Source: an uncultured Fidelibacterota bacterium
GTDB lineage: Bacteria > Fidelibacterota > Marinisomatia > Marinisomatales > TCS55
Direction of reading: 5' to 3'
Length of the DNA stretch: 64,000 bases
Assembly (NCBI GenBank): GCA_913049685.1
Contig: CAJWZD010000007.1
Span: 1-64,000 of the forward strand
Part shown: positions 38,772-49,698 of the stretch, piece by piece
How positions within the stretch are numbered: the first letter of the stretch is position 1
How the letters are laid out: the number at the start of each line of letters is the position of its first letter
Notes under the pieces: model-generated
Databases searched by the model: none
The model's input: only the letters and a program-made list of their open reading frames with translations
Told to the model about the DNA's origin: nothing
Translations under genes and position numbers: made by a program

Positions 38772-39934
38772 TGCAGTTAGATATTATAATTAAAAAATAT
38801 GACAAAACATTATTATGGATAATTTTAGCTTTATGCGGAATTGGAATGGTCATGCTTTATAGCGCGAGTTCGTTCAAATCACTATATCTTTCTAGCGGAT
38901 TAAGTGATACAATCTATCTTCGATCTCATTTAAAAAGGATGATCATTGGAGTGACTGCAATGTTTTTCTTTGCCATACTGGATTATAGGAAGCTAAAATC
39001 AATAGCTCCATATTTTATAATTATATCTATTTTTCTTTTATTTCTTACAAAAGCAATGTCGGTATTTAATGGATCCACTTCTGCTGATCGATGGCTGAGC
39101 TTAGGGTTTATTTCAATGCAAACATCAGATATCGCTCGATTATCTTTGATTATTTATTTGTCGTATTATATGGATAAAAAAGGGAGTAGAATAAAAGATT
39201 TTTACACAGGAATTTTTCCACCACTTTTAATAATTGCCGTTATATTGTTTTTAATTATAATTCAACCTGATTTTAGCACAGCTGCAGTTTTAGGAATAAT
39301 TGGATTTATTATGCTATTTATAGGGGGAGCAAAATTTTCTCACCTAGCTGCAGCCTCTGGAGGGGCATTAGCAATTATGATACCTGTAATGCTTATGATG
39401 CCTTATAGGATGAAACGCATAATCTACTGGATAAGTTCTATTTTTGGTGAATCGGGAGCCATAAGCCAAGATTTGGGTTATCAGGCCCAGCAATCATTAA
39501 TTAGCCTTGGAAATGGCGGAATAAAGGGTCTTGGTATTGGCAATAGTCTTGAAAAAAATCTTTTTCTTCCAGAACCACATACTGATTTTATATTTGCCAT
39601 AATTGGTGAAGAGCTTGGATTGTGGGGGGCAATTTCTGTCTTATCTATATTTATGTTCTTATTTCATAGAGGCATAAAGATTGCAAAAGAGACCACCGAC
39701 CCTTTTGGCATTTTTCTTTCAATTGGAATTGTGGCGAGCATTTGTTTATATACATTTATAAATATTGGCTACGTTACAGGAATTCTGCCAGTTACAGGTC
39801 TCCCAATCCCACTTATTAGCCATGGAGGCAGCAATCTAATTATCACACTTACAAGCCTAGGAATACTTTTAAACATCAGCGAGTCAAAAAGAAGCATAAA
39901 AAACAAATTTTGGAGCAATAAGTTTGATGACTGA
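38771..39934 (+). CDS. ftsW: SEDS peptidoglycan polymerase FtsW
   Basis: MLYSASS, GNSLEKNLFLPEPHTDFIFAIIGEELG, LPLISHGGSNLI; position between murD and murG. Confidence 0.96.
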   Translation: MQLDIIIKKYDKTLLWIILALCGIGMVMLYSASSFKSLYLSSGLSDTIYLRSHLKRMIIGVTAMFFFAILDYRKLKSIAPYFIIISIFLLFLTKAMSVFNGSTSADRWLSLGFISMQTSDIARLSLIIYLSYYMDKKGSRIKDFYTGIFPPLLIIAVILFLIIIQPDFSTAAVLGIIGFIMLFIGGAKFSHLAAASGGALAIMIPVMLMMPYRMKRIIYWISSIFGESGAISQDLGYQAQQSLISLGNGGIKGLGIGNSLEKNLFLPEPHTDFIFAIIGEELGLWGAISVLSIFMFLFHRGIKIAKETTDPFGIFLSIGIVASICLYTFINIGYVTGILPVTGLPIPLISHGGSNLIITLTSLGILLNISESKRSIKNKFWSNKFDD

Positions 39935-41030
39935 AGCTAGAAATATAATTATTTCAGGAGGGGGTACCGGAGGACATCTCTTTCCAGCAATTGCAATCAG
40001 AGATCAAATTGTAAAAGACAATCCAAGATTCAATGTTCACTTTGTTGGTTCAATTTATGGAATTGAAAAAAATGTATTAGCACATAAGGGGTACAAACAT
40101 ACCCTTTTACCAGTAAGCGGTTTACAAAGACAGCTAAATTTGAGATCAATATATAAAAATTTGTTGCTACCCTATAAACTGGTTAAATCAAATTTTTTAA
40201 TTAAAAAATTATTTTCTGAACTCAAACCAGCTCTTATCATAGGTACGGGTGGATATGCCTCTGCACTCCCCTTAATGGAGGGCCTAAAAAGAAGTATTCC
40301 TGTGATCATACAAGAGCAGAACGCCTTTCCTGGGATTACTACTAGATGGTTCTCTAAGCGGGCTAATGAAGTATTCATAGCTTTTAAAGAAGCCCAAGAT
40401 TTTATTGAAAATAAATGTACCTTAAGTGGCAATCCAATTAGGCATGGCATTGATAAAGGAAGTCGAGCTAATGGTTTCAAAAAATTCTCATTAAATGATA
40501 AAACAAAAACAATTTTGATTTTTGGTGGAAGCCAGGGATCTCTGTCTATCAACAATCTTATAAGTAAAATCATTGAGCCCCTTACAAAGCTTAATATTCA
40601 ATTTATATGGCAGACAGGACCAAGTAATTATAATCAATTTAAATCTTTTGAAAATAAATTTGTTAAAGTTTTACCTTTTATTGAAAACATGGCAAATGCC
40701 TATGCTGTTTCAGATTTAGTTATATGCAGGTCTGGTGCATTAACTTGCTCTGAAATAACATATTGTGGAAAACCCTCTATCCTGCTACCACTAAAAAATT
40801 CAGCTGGAGATCACCAAAGAAAGAATGCTGAATCTTTATCAAAAAATGGAGCAGCTATAATCGCAGAAGAAGGATCTTTAGCTAATAAAGATTTTATAGA
40901 ATTAATTGATGATTTAATTAGATCAGAAAAAAAATTAAAAAAAATGGCTACTAATAGCTTGAATTTAAGATATCCTAATGCAGTTTCTGAGATTTCAAAG
41001 TCTGCAATGAGGTTAACAAAAAATGTTTAG
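39927..41030 (+). CDS. murG: undecaprenyldiphospho-muramoylpentapeptide beta-N-acetylglucosaminyltransferase
   Basis: ISGGGTGGHLFPAIAI, IIQEQNAFPGITTRWFS, LVICRSGALTCSEI; ATG at 39927 follows the track's TTG. Confidence 0.97.
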   Translation: MTEARNIIISGGGTGGHLFPAIAIRDQIVKDNPRFNVHFVGSIYGIEKNVLAHKGYKHTLLPVSGLQRQLNLRSIYKNLLLPYKLVKSNFLIKKLFSELKPALIIGTGGYASALPLMEGLKRSIPVIIQEQNAFPGITTRWFSKRANEVFIAFKEAQDFIENKCTLSGNPIRHGIDKGSRANGFKKFSLNDKTKTILIFGGSQGSLSINNLISKIIEPLTKLNIQFIWQTGPSNYNQFKSFENKFVKVLPFIENMANAYAVSDLVICRSGALTCSEITYCGKPSILLPLKNSAGDHQRKNAESLSKNGAAIIAEEGSLANKDFIELIDDLIRSEKKLKKMATNSLNLRYPNAVSEISKSAMRLTKNV

Positions 41031-42402
41031 AAAGGTTAATAAAGTTCACTTTGTTGGTATAGGGGGTATTGGAATGAGCGGTATTGCAGAACTATTATTA
41101 AATCTAGGTTTTGAGATTAGTGGCTCAGATGTAAGTGATTCTGAAATAATAGATAGACTGAGATCCAATGGAGCAAAGGTTAATATTGGTCACAAAACAG
41201 ATAATTTATTTGAAACTGAAGTAGTTGTCTATTCTAGCGCAATTCCAGAAGACAATGTAGAGCTTATTTTTGCGAGAGAGATGAATATTCCCACAATAAA
41301 AAGAGCAGAAATGTTAGGAGAACTAATTGCTTTAAAAAATACTAGTATAGCAGTTGGTGGTACACATGGCAAAACTTCTACTTCATCGATAATTGGGACT
41401 TTGCTTTCTCATTCAAAATTAGATCCAACCTTGATTGTTGGAGGGCTTGTTAAGAATCTTGATTCAAGCTCAAAACTTGGCTCAGGAGAAATAGTAGTTG
41501 TTGAAGCTGATGAGTATGATAAGAGTTTCTTACAGTTAAAACCTACTGTTGCAGTAATTACAAACATTGAAAAGGAGCATATGGATTGCTATCAAAATAT
41601 GGATGATCTGTTTGAGTCTTTCATTTCCTTTGCAAATTCTGTCCCATTTTATGGTTCAGTTGTTATTTGTTCAGATTCAAGCGGAGCTAATGATATAATT
41701 AATAAAATCAAAAGGCCAATTACTACATACGGAATAAAATCAAATGCGAATGTTTGCGCTTCAAATATTAGCTACAATAAAATGAAATCTAGGTTTAGTC
41801 TAAGTTTTCAAGGTGAAAATTTAGGCGAAGTTAATCTTTCTGTTCCTGGTGAGCATAATATATTGAATTCTCTTGCAGCTGCAGCAATAGGCATTGAGCT
41901 TGGAATAGATCATAAGGATATTATTTTAGGTTTAAATACATATCAGGGTGTTAGAAGAAGATTTGAAATTAAAGGTGAGGTTAACGATATTACAGTTGTT
42001 GATGATTATGCTCACCACCCTACTGAAGTAAAAGCCACACTAAGCGCTGCTAAAAATAGCTGGAACAAAAGAATAATTGGGGTATTTCAACCGCATCTTT
42101 TTTCAAGGACACAAGAGTTTTATAAAGAATTTGCAGAATCTATGATGATATGTGATGTTGCTATAATCACAGATATTTATCCAGCAAGAGAAAAACCTAT
42201 AACTGGGGTTACTGGAAAATTAGTTTATGATACATTGAAAGAATTGGGTCATAAAAATTCGCACTATATATCAGAATTGAGCAATCTTAATGGGGTAATT
42301 GAAAATAAGGTAGAAAAAGGAGATATGTTAATTACAATGGGTGCTGGCACCATATGGAGATATGGAGAATCAATTTTAAAATATTTGTCTGAAAAGAATT
42401 GA
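41023..42402 (+). CDS. murC: UDP-MurNAc:L-alanine ligase
   Basis: VHFVGIGGIGMSGIAELL, VGGTHGKTSTSSI, VDDYAHHPTEVKATL. Confidence 0.98.
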   Translation: MFRKVNKVHFVGIGGIGMSGIAELLLNLGFEISGSDVSDSEIIDRLRSNGAKVNIGHKTDNLFETEVVVYSSAIPEDNVELIFAREMNIPTIKRAEMLGELIALKNTSIAVGGTHGKTSTSSIIGTLLSHSKLDPTLIVGGLVKNLDSSSKLGSGEIVVVEADEYDKSFLQLKPTVAVITNIEKEHMDCYQNMDDLFESFISFANSVPFYGSVVICSDSSGANDIINKIKRPITTYGIKSNANVCASNISYNKMKSRFSLSFQGENLGEVNLSVPGEHNILNSLAAAAIGIELGIDHKDIILGLNTYQGVRRRFEIKGEVNDITVVDDYAHHPTEVKATLSAAKNSWNKRIIGVFQPHLFSRTQEFYKEFAESMMICDVAIITDIYPAREKPITGVTGKLVYDTLKELGHKNSHYISELSNLNGVIENKVEKGDMLITMGAGTIWRYGESILKYLSEKN

Positions 42403-43325
42403 AAAATAGTATGAAGAAAAAAGAAATAACAAATATCGCAAAGGGAGCTATTCTATTTGATGAACCAATGTCAAGACATACTTCTTACGGTATTGGCGGA
42501 CCTGCATCAGCATATATTACACCAAAAGACAAAGAAGACCTTAGGACAATTTTAAAATATGCAAAACAAAAAAATATTCCAGCATACTTTATTGGTTCAG
42601 GGTCAAATATTCTCGTTTCAGATGAAGGTATAAATGGGATTGTAATAACTCTTGGGAAATCGTTTAATAAATTAGAAATAAATAAAAATCGGGTTTTTGC
42701 TGAAACCGGTGTTATGCTTGGAAAAATGGTAAAAGAGTGCACAAAAAGGAATTTATCGGGAATTGAAAGTTTAATAGGTGTTCCTGGTACACTTGGAGGA
42801 GCATTAATTATGAATGCAGGCGCATTTGGAGGTGAGATATCAAATTGCCTTGAAAGTGTTAATGCGATAACTATGTCTGGTGATGAAAAAAAATATAAGT
42901 ATGACGATTTAGAGTTTAATTATCGAAATTCATCATTTTCCAATGATGAAATATTAATTGATGCTAATTTCAAGTTTATTGAGTCAAACAAAGAAACGGT
43001 TTCAAAGAATAAATTAAAAGCAAGCGGAGGAAGAAAATCATCACAACCTCTTAGGTTTCGCTCAGCTGGAAGTGTATTTAAAAATCCTAAGGAAGGTGCA
43101 GCAGGCTACTTTATTGATAAAGCAGGTTTAAAAGGTACTAAGTCTGGTGATGCTGAAATTTCAAGTATTCATGCAAATTTTTTTGTCAACCATGGCACTG
43201 CATCTGCTTCAGATGTGATTAAACTTATTAATATAGCAAGAAAAGAAGTATCAAAGGAATTTGGTATCATGCTTGAACTTGAAATTAAAACTTTAGGTTT
43301 TACTCAAGAGGTTTTAGAACAATGA
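42399..43325 (+). CDS. murB: UDP-N-acetylenolpyruvoylglucosamine reductase
   Basis: MSRHTSYGIGGPASAYI, IGSGSNILVSDEG, IGVPGTLGGALIMNAGAFGGEIS; start may be ATG 42411. Confidence 0.96.
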   Translation: MKNSMKKKEITNIAKGAILFDEPMSRHTSYGIGGPASAYITPKDKEDLRTILKYAKQKNIPAYFIGSGSNILVSDEGINGIVITLGKSFNKLEINKNRVFAETGVMLGKMVKECTKRNLSGIESLIGVPGTLGGALIMNAGAFGGEISNCLESVNAITMSGDEKKYKYDDLEFNYRNSSFSNDEILIDANFKFIESNKETVSKNKLKASGGRKSSQPLRFRSAGSVFKNPKEGAAGYFIDKAGLKGTKSGDAEISSIHANFFVNHGTASASDVIKLINIARKEVSKEFGIMLELEIKTLGFTQEVLEQ

Positions 43326-44086
43326 ATAAAAGTAAAAAGGTAAAATTATCAATGTTTAGGGTAAAAATATTTTTTTGGGTTATGATTACATCGTCCATTA
43401 TCACCTTATCATTTAAATGGTCTGCGTATAGAGAAATTTTTGACGCAAGCAACTTAAATATATCGGGTGATGTGATTCTAGATCAGGAGGACTACTATGA
43501 AATTATTGGAGAAATTAAAGGAAAACAAATAGCCGAAATAAACTCTAGAAAGCTTTCAAATGAGCTAGAAAGAAATCCATATGTAAAAGCTGCCAGAGTA
43601 AGTAAGCATTATCCTAATAAGATAAATATTGATATCGTAGAGAGGGAGCCGATAGCGATTATCAATAATAAGAAGAAATTTTTAATTGATAGTGAAGCTA
43701 TCATTTTGCCAAATAGGAACTCATTTTTTGAAAGCGCTCTCATTCCAATGCTTTCAGGGTTTAATCCCGCAAATGACCTTTATCCAGAAGGAGATATTAC
43801 TCTTTCAATTAAAGTCAAAGAAGCAATCAAAATACTCGATTTCATTCAACTTAATTTCAATGAGCTATTTAATGAAATTGCTGAACTTAGAATTAATAAG
43901 GATGATGAATTTGAAATCATACTTAGCGAAGAGCCTACAATAGTAATTCTTGGTCAAGGAGATTTTCATAATAAAATTAATATTTTAAAGAAATTTGATG
44001 AAGCTTTAGGACAACGACAGCTTACAGATTATCGTCTTCTTGACATGCGATATAGTAAGCAACTAGTAGCAAGGGAGTGGATATGA
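43322..44086 (+). CDS. ftsQ: FtsQ/DivIB-like cell division protein (POTRA)
   Basis: Bitopic, POTRA-like (LERNPYVKAARVSKHYPNKINIDIVEREPIAII); position before ftsA. Confidence 0.88.
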   Translation: MNKSKKVKLSMFRVKIFFWVMITSSIITLSFKWSAYREIFDASNLNISGDVILDQEDYYEIIGEIKGKQIAEINSRKLSNELERNPYVKAARVSKHYPNKINIDIVEREPIAIINNKKKFLIDSEAIILPNRNSFFESALIPMLSGFNPANDLYPEGDITLSIKVKEAIKILDFIQLNFNELFNEIAELRINKDDEFEIILSEEPTIVILGQGDFHNKINILKKFDEALGQRQLTDYRLLDMRYSKQLVAREWI

Positions 44087-45351
44087 TTAGATCAAATCTC
44101 AATTCAGATAAATATATTCAAGCGGGTCTTGATATTGGATCGGATAAAATTTGTTGCGCTATATCTGAAATTGATCTCAAATCTGATACTGTAAAATTGC
44201 TAGGTTTGGGAAATTCCCAAGCTACTAGTATAAATAGGGGCGCTATAACCCATAGAGACAACCTCATCGATGAAATAGAATATGCAATAGACGAAGCTCG
44301 TACTATGTCTGGTGTATCCATTGAGAATTTGTCTTTAGGTATTTCAGGTGAACACATACGCGGAATAAACACCCAAGGTGCTATCGCAATTGGTGGATCA
44401 CAAGCTTCTAACGTTACTTTGCAAAATGAAATAACAAAAAATGATGTAAAGAAAGTTTTAGATCTAGCAAAAGCAATCTCATTGCCAATGGATAGAGATA
44501 TACTTCATGTTCTTCCACAAGAGTACGTTATTGATACGATGAATTCAATAAAAGATCCTGTTGGGTTAACCGGAAGAAGGCTTGAAGCAAAAGTTCATGT
44601 TATAACAGTTGCAACTACCGCAGCTACCAACTTAGTGAGCTGCGTCGAAGAACTAGGAATTCGAGTAGATAGCATCATATATCAGGGCCTTGCATCCAGC
44701 CTTTCAACATTAAACGATGATGAAAGAAAACTTGGGGTAGTAAGTGTTGATATTGGCGCAAGTACTACAGATATTGTTATTTATTACGAAGAAGGTATAC
44801 AGCACACTGCAACCCTTGGAATCGGTGCAGCAAGCATAACAAACGACATTGCATCATTGCTTCAAATTGGTATAGATGAAGCGGAAAAGATTAAGCGACA
44901 ATATGCTTCAGCCAAGGCATCAATGTCATCACCAGACCTAGAATTTGAACTTCCAGGGCAAAATGGAAATCTCAAAAGGAAAATATCTGAAAATCAACTA
45001 TCTCAATATGTAGAAGCTAGGATGTACGAGATACTTCAACTCGTTATGAAAGAAATTTCACGAGCAAATTTAGATGATAAATTAACTTTTGGAATGGTGC
45101 TAACTGGAGGAGGATCTGAACTTAAAAATTTATCTAGCCTGGCTCAAGAAATTTCAAATATTAAAGTTAGAATTGGGCAACCAGAAAATATTAGTGGATC
45201 TGTTGAAATAGCTTCAGATCCAGCATTTGCAAGCGCGATAGGATTAACTAAATGGAAGTTTGTTGAGGATGATTTAATAATTAAAAATGAAGAAATAACA
45301 ATTTCAAAGGCGATTGGTAAGGTAAAATCGCTTTTTAAAGAATTATTTTAA
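44083..45351 (+). CDS. ftsA: cell division protein FtsA
   Basis: AGLDIGSDKICCAI, VVSVDIGASTTDIVIY, LTGGGSELKNL; ATG 44083 has an AAGGGAG Shine-Dalgarno. Confidence 0.97.
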   Translation: MIRSNLNSDKYIQAGLDIGSDKICCAISEIDLKSDTVKLLGLGNSQATSINRGAITHRDNLIDEIEYAIDEARTMSGVSIENLSLGISGEHIRGINTQGAIAIGGSQASNVTLQNEITKNDVKKVLDLAKAISLPMDRDILHVLPQEYVIDTMNSIKDPVGLTGRRLEAKVHVITVATTAATNLVSCVEELGIRVDSIIYQGLASSLSTLNDDERKLGVVSVDIGASTTDIVIYYEEGIQHTATLGIGAASITNDIASLLQIGIDEAEKIKRQYASAKASMSSPDLEFELPGQNGNLKRKISENQLSQYVEARMYEILQLVMKEISRANLDDKLTFGMVLTGGGSELKNLSSLAQEISNIKVRIGQPENISGSVEIASDPAFASAIGLTKWKFVEDDLIIKNEEITISKAIGKVKSLFKELF

Positions 45352-45386
45352 ATGAATAATAAACCACATACAAAAGGAGTAATACT

Positions 45387-46589
45387 ATGCTATTTGAATT
45401 TGATAGCTTAGCTGAGCAAAAAGCAAATCTAAAGGTTATTGGTGTTGGGGGTGCAGGAGGAAATGCAGTTAATAGAATGATTCAGGCGGGCATGAAAGGC
45501 GTTGATTTTATGGTAATAAATACAGATGCCCAAGACTTAGAAAACAACGCCGCAGAAAATAAGATACAAATAGGAAAAAACCTTACTAGAGGTCTTGGAG
45601 CAGGAGCAAAATCTGAAATCGGCAGAGATGCAATTGAATCCGATAAGGATGCAGTGAAATCTTTAATTGAAGGTGCAGATATGGTTTTTATCACAGCTGG
45701 AATGGGTGGTGGCACAGGCACAGGTGCAGCTCCAAGAGTTGCACAAATTGCTAGAGAAATGGGAGTCTTGACCGTTGGGATAGTAACTCTACCATTTAAT
45801 TTTGAAGGACCAAAGCGAATGAACAGAGGGCTTGAAGGCATAACAGAGCTAAGGAAGGTTTGCGATACGTTGATTTCAATACCTAATCAAAAACTAATGA
45901 CTGTTGTTGATAAGAATACAACTGTTGTAGAGGCGTTTAAATTAGCTGATTCTGTATTACATCATGCATCAAAAGGTATCTCAGATTTAATCAATGTTCA
46001 TGGTTTAGTAAATCTTGACTTTGCTGATGTTGAAACAATAATGAAAAATATGGGTGAAGCAATAATCGGAACAGGAACCGCTAAGGGTGAAGAACGTGCA
46101 GTTTTAGCTGCTCAGCAAGCTATTTCTAGCCCATTACTTGACAATGCATCGATCTCTGGAGCTCAAGGTGTATTGGTCAATATTACAGGAGGATCTGATC
46201 TTGCAATAATGGAGGTAGATCAAGCAACGAATATTATTTTTGAAGAAGCTGGACAAGGTGCAAATATAATATTTGGAGCTGTAATAGATCCTAGCTTGAA
46301 TGATGAAATTATGGTAACTGTAATTGCTACAGGATTTAACCATAAATCTTCAAGTGACGAGATAACAAACAAAAGAATAGAGTCTCATATCGAAAACCAA
46401 CAACAGTTTAAATCTGTTACAGAACAAGAGAATGTACCTCTTCATCAACAAGATGCAATTGATACAAGTGAACTTGAGCAGAAACCAATAGAAAATAGTG
46501 CTCCAGCGAAATTATTTGATGATTTGAGTCCAGCTATGAGAGAAAATGATTTGGATGTACCAGCTTTCATTAGAAGACAACAAGATTAA
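45387..46589 (+). CDS. ftsZ: cell division protein FtsZ
   Basis: [34 protein letters not shown]-terminal peptide [11 protein letters not shown]. Confidence 0.99.
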   Translation: MLFEFDSLAEQKANLKVIGVGGAGGNAVNRMIQAGMKGVDFMVINTDAQDLENNAAENKIQIGKNLTRGLGAGAKSEIGRDAIESDKDAVKSLIEGADMVFITAGMGGGTGTGAAPRVAQIAREMGVLTVGIVTLPFNFEGPKRMNRGLEGITELRKVCDTLISIPNQKLMTVVDKNTTVVEAFKLADSVLHHASKGISDLINVHGLVNLDFADVETIMKNMGEAIIGTGTAKGEERAVLAAQQAISSPLLDNASISGAQGVLVNITGGSDLAIMEVDQATNIIFEEAGQGANIIFGAVIDPSLNDEIMVTVIATGFNHKSSSDEITNKRIESHIENQQQFKSVTEQENVPLHQQDAIDTSELEQKPIENSAPAKLFDDLSPAMRENDLDVPAFIRRQQD

Positions 46590-46618
46590 ATTAAGATAGG
46601 ATTACAAAATAAAAACTA

Positions 46619-46645
46619 TCCCCTCAGACATATGATTAGAGGGGA
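46619..46645. terminator. possible hairpin between convergent ftsZ and rpmB
   Basis: TCCCCTC-N13-GAGGGGA; location fits, but no T-tract follows. Confidence 0.4.
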
Positions 46646-46680
46646 AACCTAAATGAGATAGAAAGAACAAAAAAAGCGAC

Positions 46681-46917
46681 TTAAACTTTTTTTCCTTCAG
46701 CTTTCATTTGGTTAATAACTTTTCTAAGGCCAATCTTGTCAATCAATCTAAGTCCTTGGGTAGATACAGTTAAAGTTACCCATCGGTTTTCATCTGCTAG
46801 CCAAAATCGTTTTTTTTGAAGATTGAGGTTGAACCTTCTTCTGGTTTTATTGTGCGCATGGCTAACATTATTTCCAAACATTGGCTTTCGTCCTGTTACA
46901 TCGCATACTCTACTCAT
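46681..46917 (-). CDS. rpmB: 50S ribosomal protein L28
   Basis: [39 protein letters not shown]; start corrected from 46950 to 46917. Confidence 0.97.
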   Translation of the reverse strand: MSRVCDVTGRKPMFGNNVSHAHNKTRRRFNLNLQKKRFWLADENRWVTLTVSTQGLRLIDKIGLRKVINQMKAEGKKV

Positions 46918-47016
46918 AATAATTATCTTCTCATTTAAATTAGAAGGCAAATGTAAAATTATATCCTACATAATGAAAGAATTATTTAACTAGCATTTCA
47001 TTCATTAAATTTAAAG

Positions 47017-47976
47017 ATGAAAATCGGCAACCTTTCAATTAATACACCTATTCTTTTAGCGCCCATGGCAGGCGTTACTGACTATCCATTTAGAGTCCTG
47101 TGTAAAGAGCAAGGTGCTGGTATTGTTTATTCTGAATTTGTTTCTGCACATGGAATAATACGTGAAAACTCAAAAACACTTCAAATGATTGAGTTTTCAG
47201 ATTTTGAACGACCGATCGGAATTCAAATTTTTGGTGATACACCTGAGGTTATGAGTGAGGCAGCTAAGCAAATAGATGAAAAATTTTCTCCTGATATTAT
47301 AGATATTAATTATGGTTGCCCTGTTCCAAAAATAACAAAAAAAGGTGCTGGGTCTGCTGCGCTTAGAGATTTGTGTTTAATGGATGATATAACAGCAGCA
47401 GTTGTAGAATCTGTCCCAAATACACCTGTTACTGTTAAAATGCGCGCTGGCTGGAATGATAAATCTTTAGTTATACCTGAAGCAGGCCAAAGACTTGAAA
47501 AAATAGGAGTCAAAGCTATAGCTCTTCATCCGCGTACTACAAAAGAAGGTTACACAGGAAGCGCAAATTGGGATTTAATAAAGGTGCTAAAAAATTCTGT
47601 ATCAATACCTATAATTGGAAATGGAGATGTTAAAAACCCAGGTGATGTAATATCTATGTTTGAGTATACAGGATGTGATGCAGTAATGATTGGAAGAGCC
47701 GCATTAGGAAATCCATGGTTTTTTAAAGAAGCTATAGCAATGTATAAAGGAAAGGATCGCCCCTCCCCTCCTACTATTTCAATTCGAATAAATGGCTGTA
47801 AAAATCATTTTTTGAACATGATTGAATGGCATGGTGAAAAAACTGCAACAAATTTAATGCGTAAACACTTTGGTTGGTATTTAAGAGGTTTTGATGGTGC
47901 CAGTAATTATCGAAAATCTCTTGTGTCAGCATCAGATAGAGATGAAATGTTTTCCATATTGAATTCAATTGTTTGA
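47017..47976 (+). CDS. dusB: tRNA-dihydrouridine synthase
   Basis: LAPMAGVTDYPFR, DINYGCPVPKITKKGAGSAALRD, TVKMRAGW, MIGRAALGNPWFF. Confidence 0.95.
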   Translation: MKIGNLSINTPILLAPMAGVTDYPFRVLCKEQGAGIVYSEFVSAHGIIRENSKTLQMIEFSDFERPIGIQIFGDTPEVMSEAAKQIDEKFSPDIIDINYGCPVPKITKKGAGSAALRDLCLMDDITAAVVESVPNTPVTVKMRAGWNDKSLVIPEAGQRLEKIGVKAIALHPRTTKEGYTGSANWDLIKVLKNSVSIPIIGNGDVKNPGDVISMFEYTGCDAVMIGRAALGNPWFFKEAIAMYKGKDRPSPPTISIRINGCKNHFLNMIEWHGEKTATNLMRKHFGWYLRGFDGASNYRKSLVSASDRDEMFSILNSIV

Positions 47977-48050
47977 TTGAATAGTCAACAATTAACCAAT
48001 AAATTCGCAACCTATTAATAAATTATTTATTTTAATTTTGAGAGAAAAAA

Positions 48051-49679
48051 ATGTCATACCCTTTTGATAAGCCTATTAATGAGCCAGTTAAAGATTATTC
48101 ACCTGGATCTATTGAAAAAGAATCATTAAAACAGAAATTATTTGAGCTTAAGTCCCAACAAATTGAAGTGCCATTAATAATTGATGGTAATGAAATAAAA
48201 ACAAGCAATACCTCAACAATTGATATGCCTCATAATCACGAAATTCAACTTGGAAAGTTTTTCATGGCTAGTCGTGACGAGGTAGATTTGGCTATTGAGT
48301 CAAATTTAAAAGCTTGGCATTCTTGGTCAAAAGTAAGCTTAATTGATCGATGTAGTATTTTTAACAAAGCAGCTGACCTTTTATCAACAACATGGCGTGA
48401 TACAATCAATGCAGCTACAATGCTAAATATGAGCAAAAATGTTTACCAAGCTGAAATAGATGCAGCATGTGAAATGATAGATTTCTTTAGATTCAACTGT
48501 TGGTATGCTTTTGAGTTAAATAAACAGCAACCAATGTATTCAACGGAATTTGTTAAGAATTCATTAGAAATAAGACCGCTAGAGGGATTTGTTTTTGCTG
48601 TTTCCCCATTTAATTTTGCTTCTATAGGTGGCAACCTTCCCTCCTCCCCTGCATTAATGGGAAATGTTTCATTGTGGAAGCCGGCATCAAGCGCTGTTCT
48701 ACCAGCTTATTTCATCATGAAGTTGCTTGAAGAAGCAGGGCTGCCTGATGGTGTTATAAATTTTGTACCAGGCTCAGGAAAAGATATTGGCCCTCGAGCC
48801 TTAGAAAGTCCAGATCTTGCGGGAATTCATTTTACAGGATCAACAAATGTTTTTAAAGGGATGTGGAAAACGGTAGGAAATAATATAGATAACTACAAAA
48901 CCTATCCTCGAATAGTTGGTGAAACCGGAGGTAAGGATTTCTGCATTGCTCATGAATCAGCAAATATTGAAATATTGGTTACAGCAATGATTAGAGGAGC
49001 TTTTGAATATCAGGGTCAAAAATGCTCAGCTATGTCAAGAGCATACATTCCTAGCACCATTTGGTCAGAAGTTAAAGATCTCTATGAACAAGAAGTGGAT
49101 AAAATTAAAATGGGTGATCCTGAGGATTTTTCAAATTTTATGAATGCGGTCATTGATAAATCTGCATTTGATTCAATTAAAAATTATATTGACCATGCTA
49201 GCGCCTCTTCTGAAGCTGAAATTCTCACCGGTGGCAAGTGCGATGACAGCAAAGGTTACTTTATAGAGCCAACAACTATCATTACTTCAAATCCAAAATT
49301 TAAAACAATGTGCGAAGAAATATTTGGACCTATTCTAACAATTTATATCTATGATCCAATGAAATGGGATGATGTTCTCAAATTGATTGATAATACTTCT
49401 GATTATGCTCTCACAGGGTGCGTTATATCTGAAGATGAAGATGCAATCATAAATGCTAGAGATACCTTAAAGTATTCAGCGGGAAATTTTTACATTAATG
49501 ATAAACCTACTGGAGCTGTCGTTGGCCAGCAACCATTTGGTGGCAGTAGGGCATCAGGGACGAATGATAAAGCAGGGTCAATGTTTAATCTTATCCGCTG
49601 GGTATCAATGCGCACTATTAAAGAGACATTAGATTCTCCAAAAGATTTTAGATATCCATTTATGGGTGAAGAAGAATAA
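48051..49679 (+). CDS. pruA: L-glutamate gamma-semialdehyde (1-pyrroline-5-carboxylate) dehydrogenase
   Basis: FAVSPFNFASIGGNLPSSPALMGNVSLWKPA, GETGGKDFCIAH, EYQGQKCSAMSRAYIP. Confidence 0.95.
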   Translation: MSYPFDKPINEPVKDYSPGSIEKESLKQKLFELKSQQIEVPLIIDGNEIKTSNTSTIDMPHNHEIQLGKFFMASRDEVDLAIESNLKAWHSWSKVSLIDRCSIFNKAADLLSTTWRDTINAATMLNMSKNVYQAEIDAACEMIDFFRFNCWYAFELNKQQPMYSTEFVKNSLEIRPLEGFVFAVSPFNFASIGGNLPSSPALMGNVSLWKPASSAVLPAYFIMKLLEEAGLPDGVINFVPGSGKDIGPRALESPDLAGIHFTGSTNVFKGMWKTVGNNIDNYKTYPRIVGETGGKDFCIAHESANIEILVTAMIRGAFEYQGQKCSAMSRAYIPSTIWSEVKDLYEQEVDKIKMGDPEDFSNFMNAVIDKSAFDSIKNYIDHASASSEAEILTGGKCDDSKGYFIEPTTIITSNPKFKTMCEEIFGPILTIYIYDPMKWDDVLKLIDNTSDYALTGCVISEDEDAIINARDTLKYSAGNFYINDKPTGAVVGQQPFGGSRASGTNDKAGSMFNLIRWVSMRTIKETLDSPKDFRYPFMGEEE

Positions 49680-49698
49680 TATACAGGGACAAATAAGA

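Noticed and set aside
46619-46645. Strong intrinsic terminator after ftsZ
   Set aside because: Only a 7-bp stem with 13-nt loop and no T-tract; kept only as a low-confidence hairpin.
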